Shown in pieces: positions 6,158 through 11,510 of a stretch of 11,510 nucleotides of DNA. Location: contig CAMAYA010000019.1 of assembly GCA_945862275.1 (NCBI GenBank), positions 1-11,510 on the forward strand, in the 5' to 3' direction. The first letter of the stretch is position 1, and the number at the start of each line of letters is the position of its first letter. A program made the position numbers and the translations under genes. The notes below the pieces were generated by a model, which saw only the letters and a program-made list of their open reading frames with translations, was not told where the DNA came from and did not search any database. The DNA is from Legionella genomosp. 1. GTDB lineage: Bacteria > Pseudomonadota > Gammaproteobacteria > Legionellales > Legionellaceae.

Positions 6158-8169
6158 ACCACCTCTCCGAATTTTTTATGAAGTAATGCATGCAAGGCAG
6201 CGACCACATGGGTCACTGTGATCCCAAATGTTTGATAAATGTCTTCTGCCGGAGCTGAAAGACCAAATTGGTCAACCCCTATTACGATCCCATCGAGCCC
6301 AACAAACCGATACCAATAGGCACTGGCCGCCGCTTCAATGGCAATGCGCGCACGAATGGCATTGGGCAGCACGTGCTCTTGGTATGCCGCATCTTGTGCT
6401 AAAAAACGCTCTGCACAGGGCATTGAAACAACCCGTACATGCAAGCCCTCGGCCGTTGCCTGAAGTGCACTCTCAAGACTTAAATGAACTTCAGAGCCGG
6501 TCGCAATGAGAATGGCATCCGGCGTTTGCTCGCAGTCATAGAGGATATAGCCACCCCGTTTAATCAGCGACTCGTCTTCAGGCGCATGGGCTAGTGCCGG
6601 CAAGTCTTGCCGCGATAACAGCAAACAGGACGGGCCATTGTGCTGCTCTATCGCTTGTTGCCAAGCCACAGCGGTCTCGATGAGATCAGCCGGTCGCCAT
6701 ACGTGCATATTGGGCGTCATCCGCAACATGGCTGCATGCTCAACAGGTTGATGGGTCGGGCCATCGCCACCTAAACCAATGGAGTCATGCGTATACACAA
6801 AGATCACGCGTTGCTTCATGATAGCACTTAAGCGAACCGCGTTACGGGCATAATCTGAAAACACTAAAAAAGTGCCTCCGTAAGGAATAAACCCGCCATG
6901 CAGTGCCAAACCGTTCATAATGGCCGACATACCAAACTCGCGCACCCCATAATGGATGTAATTGCCATGGAAATCGTCATGGGACAGAGGGCGACTTCCG
7001 GACCAATTGGTGTTGTTAGAACCGGTCAGATCAGCAGACCCTCCCAGCATTTCTGGCAAGATAGCCGCGTAATGTTCCAAACAATGCTGAGAGGCTTTGC
7101 GTGTAGGCATGGCCTTCTTGTTTTGTAGGCACTCTGCAATAAATGCGCTTGAATGCATAGGCCATGCATCGGGCAAATCACCATTTATGCGTCGTAAAAA
7201 TTCATGGTAATCGTCTGAGCGTCGTTGCTGATAGTCATGGCACCGTTGCAAACATTGCTGCTCGTCGTGCTGTCCTTGTTCCACGTGATTCCATGCAGCA
7301 TAAAGCGCATCTGGAATCACAAAGGCGGGATAGGGCCAATCCAACTGCGTGCGCATCTGTTGAATATCAGTAGCCCCTAAGGGAGAGCCATGGACCTTTT
7401 CCGTGCCTGCGAATGCAGAACCGAAGCCAATCGTTGACTTACAGATAATCAGTGTTGGTTTATGGGTTTCATGCAATCCTTGTTGGATGGCGTGCTCAAT
7501 GGCCACGGCATCATGGCCATCGATTGGGCCCACGACCTGCCAGTGATAAGCCCTGAAGCGTGCAGCGGTGTCGTCGGTAAACCAGGTGTCCACGTTGCCA
7601 TCAATGGAAATGCCATTGTCATCATAAAAGACGATTAATTTGCCTAAGCCAAGCGTGCCAGCCAATGAACAGGCTTCATGAGAAATCCCTTCCATTAAAC
7701 AACCATCGCCAACAAACGCATACGTGTGGTGATCAACGAGCGTAGTCTCTTGATCATTGAATTCAGCACCGATGGTTTTTTCAGCAATGGCCATACCGAC
7801 CGCATTGGCAAGCCCCTGCCCCAGTGGACCTGTTGTTGTTTCCACACCTGGTGTATCGGTGCACTCTGGATGGCCGGGTGTTTTAGAGTGCAATTGCCGG
7901 TAGTGTTTGAGATCGTCAATGGTTAAAGCATACCCTGTCAAATGCAACAAGGAATACAGCAGCATGGAGCCATGTCCATTGGATAAAACAAATCGATCAC
8001 GATTAAACCATTTGGGATTCAAAGGATTGTGTTTTAAAAACTTGGTCCACAAAACAGTCGCAATATCCGCCATGCCCAAGGGCATCCCGGGATGACCTGA
8101 TTGAGCCTGTTCCACCGCGTCGATGCTTAAAAAGCGAACGGCATACGCTAACATTTTGCCATTTGTCAT
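6154..8169 (-). CDS. tkt: Transketolase
   Basis: Transketolase is a thiamine-diphosphate enzyme that moves two-carbon ketol units between sugar phosphates in the non-oxidative pentose phosphate pathway, releasing glyceraldehyde 3-phosphate for GAPDH. The protein has 671 residues (E. coli TktA about 663). The numbering lines up well with E. coli: His26 (SGHPGMP), His66 (SNGHGS), His100, the ThDP/metal motif GDGCLMEG (154-161) through Asn185, His260, the catalytic Glu411 (VREFGMSAI) and His473 (GPTHQPVEH). It is the first gene of the operon. Its ATG at 8169 has only a weak GAGA-type ribosome site. The 145-base upstream region is shared with a divergent membrane-protein gene. Confidence 0.97.
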   Translation of the reverse strand: MTNGKMLAYAVRFLSIDAVEQAQSGHPGMPLGMADIATVLWTKFLKHNPLNPKWFNRDRFVLSNGHGSMLLYSLLHLTGYALTIDDLKHYRQLHSKTPGHPECTDTPGVETTTGPLGQGLANAVGMAIAEKTIGAEFNDQETTLVDHHTYAFVGDGCLMEGISHEACSLAGTLGLGKLIVFYDDNGISIDGNVDTWFTDDTAARFRAYHWQVVGPIDGHDAVAIEHAIQQGLHETHKPTLIICKSTIGFGSAFAGTEKVHGSPLGATDIQQMRTQLDWPYPAFVIPDALYAAWNHVEQGQHDEQQCLQRCHDYQQRRSDDYHEFLRRINGDLPDAWPMHSSAFIAECLQNKKAMPTRKASQHCLEHYAAILPEMLGGSADLTGSNNTNWSGSRPLSHDDFHGNYIHYGVREFGMSAIMNGLALHGGFIPYGGTFLVFSDYARNAVRLSAIMKQRVIFVYTHDSIGLGGDGPTHQPVEHAAMLRMTPNMHVWRPADLIETAVAWQQAIEQHNGPSCLLLSRQDLPALAHAPEDESLIKRGGYILYDCEQTPDAILIATGSEVHLSLESALQATAEGLHVRVVSMPCAERFLAQDAAYQEHVLPNAIRARIAIEAAASAYWYRFVGLDGIVIGVDQFGLSAPAEDIYQTFGITVTHVVAALHALLHKKFGEVV

Positions 8170-8199
8170 GCGATTTCTCGTGCTATAAACAAGGGCGCT

Positions 8200-8228
8200 A
8201 TTGTCGCTCAGATGGGCTTTTTCAGCAA
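8200..8228 (-). promoter_or_regulatory. Possible tkt promoter
   Basis: On the minus strand TTGCTG (8228-8223) and GACAAT (8205-8200) are spaced by 17 bases, matching 3 and 4 of 6 consensus positions. This would give a leader of about 25 bases to the tkt ATG. The match is modest. It is proposed mainly because an operon start needs a promoter in this 145-base interval and nothing stronger points left. Confidence 0.3.
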
Positions 8229-8260
8229 GGTAGGATTATTTGGCCACCTATTCTTCACAA

Positions 8261-8289
8261 TTCACTCTTTGTGCATTTAATGTTATAAT
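8261..8289 (+). promoter_or_regulatory. Extended -10 promoter for the membrane-protein gene
   Basis: A perfect -10 TATAAT (8284-8289) is preceded by TGT, forming the extended -10 TGnTATAAT. TTCACT (8261-8266, 4 of 6) lies 17 bases upstream. The start point would be near 8296, about 25 bases before the ATG at 8321. An inverted repeat ATAATG-GTT-CATTAT (8285-8299) overlaps the -10 and the start point. Confidence 0.65.
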
Positions 8290-8299
8290 GGTTCATTAT
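8285..8299. promoter_or_regulatory. Inverted repeat over the -10 and start point, candidate operator
   Basis: ATAATG and CATTAT are perfect 6-bp arms separated by GTT. The element begins inside the TATAAT box and runs to the predicted start point, where a bound repressor would block transcription. The arms are AT-rich and one overlaps the -10 box, so chance is a real alternative. Confidence 0.3.
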
Positions 8300-8320
8300 T
8301 CCCTGGATTAATGAGTGCCC

Positions 8321-9829
8321 ATGGCGATCGTTTTGCAGCGGTTAGAGCGTGTCTTAAAAAACCAAAGTAGCACAACGGGCAATCACGCTTCGCTGGTAAG
8401 CTATATCAACGCCCCAGAAAAACGTAATGAAGGCTCCGAAAAGGCCATCTTTACCTTGTTAATAGAAGAGGATGCCTCGTTAGAACTGGAATACAACACG
8501 CTTCGCATCCTGTTACAGAATGCATTGAAGGCTTGGAACGCAGAAATAGATATCTTAAAGAAACAGGTATTGCAAGGCGACGCCATTCGTTTGGTACGAG
8601 AAGCCCTTCATTTATCCACATTACTTGACCGAAAATATTGCCGCTATATCAATGATAGACCTACTTTACGAAAAGCCACCCTTGAAAACCATCAAGTGCT
8701 ATACCGGCGCTGGTTGCATGTGGACGATCTACTCTTATACAGCTGTCACAATCGACCGAAAGTAGACATGCCGTACGCCGATGAGATACGCGCTTTTTTT
8801 GAACGAACCAATCGCTATCGCCTAGGGGCATTGCGTGCACGTCGCTTGTTCCTTGTCTTGATTCCAATATTAAACAATTTTGAGCGATATGGCTCGTCAA
8901 TCCTTTGGCTTGATTATTTTATCGCACCACTCCTTTCATACATCAACCTCTTGTTTTTTTTACCTCGATTAACGCTGAATGCCTATACACTCGGTTCGCA
9001 CTGGATTGAGCATGCGTTGATGAGCCCGGAAGAGAAATCACTGGGGGCAACGTTTCGTTTTAATGCACAATGGGATCGTCTGTGGCCCAATATCACGAAT
9101 GATATGGCTTGGGCTGCAAACGCTGCGCTGACATTTTTTGTGTTCACAGGCTCGTTACAGCCCTATGGCATTTATTTCGGGCTGGGTTTACAGCTGTATG
9201 ATTTATTGTCAACCAGTTTGCGCGGGTATCACGAGGCATGCCGTCTCAAGGCATTGGAACAACAATATTGGCAACTGCATGAAAGCAATCCACACGATGC
9301 GCAGATAACCGCATATTTACTTCTCTTGCAAAAGCAAATCCACCGCACCCAAGATCTTCTGTTGCTTTCCATGACTAATTTTGTAGTATTGTTTTTGGTC
9401 GCGGTTCTCGCGCTCCCATCCATTGCCACGTTGAGTCCATGGATGCCAGTGGTGGGGGCCCTTATGTCCGTTATCATGACGGGTTTCAATTTTTGGGGCC
9501 GCGATTATTTAATGCTGACAGGCGCTCATGAGTTGGATGGGATGTTGAACTGTGACGTGCCGGAGAGGGATCTGATGATGCGGCGAAACCTGTCATCGCT
9601 GAACGGCAGCTGTTTGTTTTTCGACCAGTCCGGTTTTACTCGTATTCGAAAATGCTCGTCCTCACCTCAGTTAAATGCGTCTCCTGTCACGGTCTCCACA
9701 ACACTCAGCCATGGGCTATTCCCACTCACCGCGCCCCCAAGGAAAGGTCAAATATTGACCAACGCGTCTCAAGATAATTTTTTTTTTAGCGACATAGATG
9801 GCAACCCTAGCACAAGTGTTAGACTGTGA
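8321..9829 (+). CDS. Unrecognised multi-pass membrane protein (about 502 aa)
   Basis: I do not recognise this protein. From the ATG at 8321 it has 502 residues; a GTG at 8315, with a weak GGA 7 bases upstream, would add two. There is no signal peptide. Residues about 40-185 are polar and helical, rich in Leu, Glu and Arg, with some coiled-coil character. Four hydrophobic stretches follow: about 193-216, 263-293, 347-368 and 372-393. Between the second and third lies a charged helix with LEQQYWQLHESN (about 312-323). The last 95 residues are polar and Ser/Thr-rich and probably disordered, ending in SVRL. The gene has its own strong promoter and is 27 bases upstream of an oligopeptidase gene. 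If the organism is one of the Legionellales, a secreted effector or a lineage-specific inner-membrane protein are both possible; neither is demonstrated. Confidence 0.85.
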   Translation: MAIVLQRLERVLKNQSSTTGNHASLVSYINAPEKRNEGSEKAIFTLLIEEDASLELEYNTLRILLQNALKAWNAEIDILKKQVLQGDAIRLVREALHLSTLLDRKYCRYINDRPTLRKATLENHQVLYRRWLHVDDLLLYSCHNRPKVDMPYADEIRAFFERTNRYRLGALRARRLFLVLIPILNNFERYGSSILWLDYFIAPLLSYINLLFFLPRLTLNAYTLGSHWIEHALMSPEEKSLGATFRFNAQWDRLWPNITNDMAWAANAALTFFVFTGSLQPYGIYFGLGLQLYDLLSTSLRGYHEACRLKALEQQYWQLHESNPHDAQITAYLLLLQKQIHRTQDLLLLSMTNFVVLFLVAVLALPSIATLSPWMPVVGALMSVIMTGFNFWGRDYLMLTGAHELDGMLNCDVPERDLMMRRNLSSLNGSCLFFDQSGFTRIRKCSSSPQLNASPVTVSTTLSHGLFPLTAPPRKGQILTNASQDNFFFSDIDGNPSTSVRL

Positions 9830-9832
9830 CTC

Positions 9833-9845
9833 TGATTTCAAATCA
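9833..9845. repeat. 13-bp interrupted palindrome between the two plus-strand genes
   Basis: TGATTT-C-AAATCA is a perfect dyad with 6-bp arms around a single base. It lies 3 bases past the upstream stop and ends 2 bases before the GAGGA ribosome site of the oligopeptidase gene. It is too short and AT-rich, with a one-base centre, to act as an RNA hairpin, so a protein-binding site or chance is more likely. Confidence 0.35.
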
Positions 9846-9856
9846 ATGAGGACATC

Positions 9857-11510
9857 ATGCCTGCCGTCTCTTTACCCCTGTTTACTCTAAACCAGGTCAC
9901 AGGCTTTCCTGACCGACTGGGTGCAATTTTAGCTGCAAATTTACAAAAAATAGCCCACATTTTACATGAAAATACGGTCTTTACTTGGGATAATCTCATG
10001 AGGCCATTGGAGGAAATGGAGGATGTGTTAGAGCGATTTTGGTCGCCATTATCGCATCTACATGCCGTGGTGAATTCGCCGGATTTGCGCAACTGCTATG
10101 AAGCATGCTTGCCACAATTATCTGCCTATGAAACCGCCATCGGACATAATCAGGCCCTCTATGCGGCCGTGAAATCAGTAGATTTGGCCTCCCTGGATGC
10201 CGTTCAACAAAAAATCATTGAAGACACCGTGCGTGATTTTTCACTATCTGGCGTCGCACTAACAAAAGAGCACAAGCAGCGTTTTGAAGCGATTTCTACC
10301 CGACTCTCTGATTTATGCAATCAATTTGAAAACAATGTATTGGATTCAGTCCATGCTTATCAATTGCATATCACCGACCGCACCCGTCTAGCAGGGATGC
10401 CGGAACATGCCGTGCATAATGCACAGGAATTGGCTCAAGAAAAAGGCTTGCCCGGTTGGATATTGACCCTCGAATTTCCCTGTTATATCGCCGTCGTGAC
10501 CTATGCCACAGATCGATCGTTACGCGAAGAATTATATCGTGCGTTTGTTACACGCGCCTCCGACCAAGGCCCTTCTGCTGGACAATTTGATAACACGGCC
10601 GTGATGAATGAGATGTTGGCGTTGCGGCATGAAAAAGCACAACTGCTCGGATTTAAAAATTATGCCGAGTTATCATTGACCACCAAAATGGCTGACTCTA
10701 CAGACGAAGTATTGCGGTTTTTGTCCGATTTAAGCCAACGCGCGCGTCCTCAAGCGGGGATAGAGTTTGAACGTTTGCAAGCCTTTGCGAACGAATCCTA
10801 CCCTGACTTAGTGGTATCCCCCTGGGACATGGCCTATTTATCTGAACAAAAAATGCAAGCGCGTTTTACCATTTCACAGGAGGAACTGCGCCCATACTTC
10901 CCTCTTCAAAAAGTGATGGCGGGTATGTTCAGCATTGTGAATACGTTGTATGGCATGAGCTTTGAAAAGGTGGTAAGCGTAGACGTCTGGCACCCTGATG
11001 TCACCTGTTACCAGATATTAGACCCTGAGCACGGTACACGTGGTTATATTTATATTGATTTGTTTGCGCGCCCGCATAAACGCGGTGGAGCATGGATGGA
11101 CTCATGCCAAAGCAGACGTCGCGAAGCCGATGGCACGATTCAATTGCCCATTGCGCTGTTGACGTGTAATTTTGCAAAAGCGATAGGCAAACAAGAGCCT
11201 ACGTTATCGCATGACGAAGTATTGACCTTGTTTCATGAATTTGGCCATTGTTTGCATCACGTACTGACACAAGTGGATTACTTAGACGTATCGGGTATTC
11301 ATGGTGTCGAATGGGACGCGGTGGAATTGCCTAGCCAGTTTTTCGAAAATTGGTGCTGGGAAGATCAGGCGCTACAACGGTTAACCGCTCATGTAAATAC
11401 TGGTGAACCTCTTTCGCCTGCGATATTCAAAAAATTGATTGCGGTGAAAAATTTTCAATCGGCCATGGGCATGATGCGGCAATTGGAGTTTTCGTTGTTT
11501 GATTTTCGTA
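9857..11510 (+). CDS. prlC: Oligopeptidase A, M3 family (partial, C-terminus off right edge)
   Basis: This is a cytosolic zinc metallopeptidase that degrades short peptides, including cleaved signal peptides, in E. coli (PrlC/OpdA). The ATG at 9857 opens a frame of 551 residues with no stop before the edge; the E. coli enzyme is about 680, so the last fifth or so is missing. HEFGH (residues 460-464, bases 11234-11248) is the HExxH zinc motif, and the third ligand is probably Glu490 in WDAVELPSQFFENW. Upstream, YIYIDLFARPHKRGGAWM and the QLPIALLTCNF segment match the M3 catalytic domain. GAGGA at 9848-9852 supports this start, though with a short 4-base spacer. No separate promoter is evident in the 27-base gap, so it may be cotranscribed with the membrane-protein gene. 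The dipeptidyl carboxypeptidase Dcp is the alternative; the DAVELPSQF context and HEFGH spacing favour OpdA. Confidence 0.93.
   Translation, partial: MPAVSLPLFTLNQVTGFPDRLGAILAANLQKIAHILHENTVFTWDNLMRPLEEMEDVLERFWSPLSHLHAVVNSPDLRNCYEACLPQLSAYETAIGHNQALYAAVKSVDLASLDAVQQKIIEDTVRDFSLSGVALTKEHKQRFEAISTRLSDLCNQFENNVLDSVHAYQLHITDRTRLAGMPEHAVHNAQELAQEKGLPGWILTLEFPCYIAVVTYATDRSLREELYRAFVTRASDQGPSAGQFDNTAVMNEMLALRHEKAQLLGFKNYAELSLTTKMADSTDEVLRFLSDLSQRARPQAGIEFERLQAFANESYPDLVVSPWDMAYLSEQKMQARFTISQEELRPYFPLQKVMAGMFSIVNTLYGMSFEKVVSVDVWHPDVTCYQILDPEHGTRGYIYIDLFARPHKRGGAWMDSCQSRRREADGTIQLPIALLTCNFAKAIGKQEPTLSHDEVLTLFHEFGHCLHHVLTQVDYLDVSGIHGVEWDAVELPSQFFENWCWEDQALQRLTAHVNTGEPLSPAIFKKLIAVKNFQSAMGMMRQLEFSLFDFR

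Noticed and set aside
8311..8370. Short 19-codon frame starting ATG at 8311, overlapping the membrane-protein start
   Set aside because: It has only a weak GGA upstream, no recognisable peptide, and is most simply a chance frame overlapping the real start.
9746..9787. Inverted repeat GGTCAA-ATA-TTGACC followed by a T-run, resembling a terminator
   Set aside because: The T-run starts 17 bases after the stem, the stem is only 6 bp, and both lie within an intact coding frame.
1..11510. tRNA, rRNA, CRISPR, insertion sequence or phage attachment features
   Set aside because: No cloverleaf, repeat-spacer array, transposase or integrase signature was found on either strand by reading.

Overview
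The window looks like an ordinary chromosomal segment of a gammaproteobacterium, most plausibly a relative of the Legionellales (Legionella/Coxiella group). This placement is an inference. It rests on a tkt-gap-pgk block like the one I recall from Legionella and Coxiella, a ProQ/FinO-domain protein with a low-complexity C-terminal tail, and a large lineage-type membrane protein that I cannot assign. Base composition is moderate (high 40s % GC by eye). No mobile element, CRISPR array, rRNA or tRNA is visible. Genes are tightly packed, and the only non-coding stretches above about 100 bases are the two divergent promoter regions.

Left block (1-3198, minus strand): four genes read right to left with gaps of 11-15 bases and a good Shine-Dalgarno before each gene after the first. 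They are a small Pmp3/UPF0057 membrane protein, dapB (lysine/diaminopimelate synthesis), mmsA (acylating methylmalonate-semialdehyde dehydrogenase) and mmsB (3-hydroxyisobutyrate dehydrogenase, cut by the left edge). mmsB and mmsA catalyse consecutive late steps of valine catabolism, so the likely operon joins a cell-wall/lysine gene to a valine-degradation pair.

Regulatory hub (about 3199-3313): overlapping divergent promoters with a perfect 16-bp palindrome sit between the Pmp3 gene and a plus-strand ProQ/FinO-family RNA-binding protein. The ProQ-like gene most likely starts at a TTG codon. It converges on pgk with only six bases between the stop codons.

Central block (3977-8169, minus strand): tkt, gap and pgk form a tight operon. 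tkt and gap overlap by 4 bases (ATGA), and the gap stop codon lies in the Shine-Dalgarno of pgk. They encode transketolase, glyceraldehyde-3-phosphate dehydrogenase and phosphoglycerate kinase, linking the non-oxidative pentose phosphate pathway to lower glycolysis/gluconeogenesis. All inspected catalytic residues are present.

Right block (8170-11510, plus strand): a strong extended -10 promoter drives an unrecognised protein of about 502 residues with a helical N-terminal half, about four membrane segments and a polar tail. It is followed after 27 bases by an M3-family oligopeptidase A gene (prlC/opdA) that runs off the right edge. The unrecognised membrane protein and the palindromic divergent promoter are the most interesting items; the rest is conserved metabolism.
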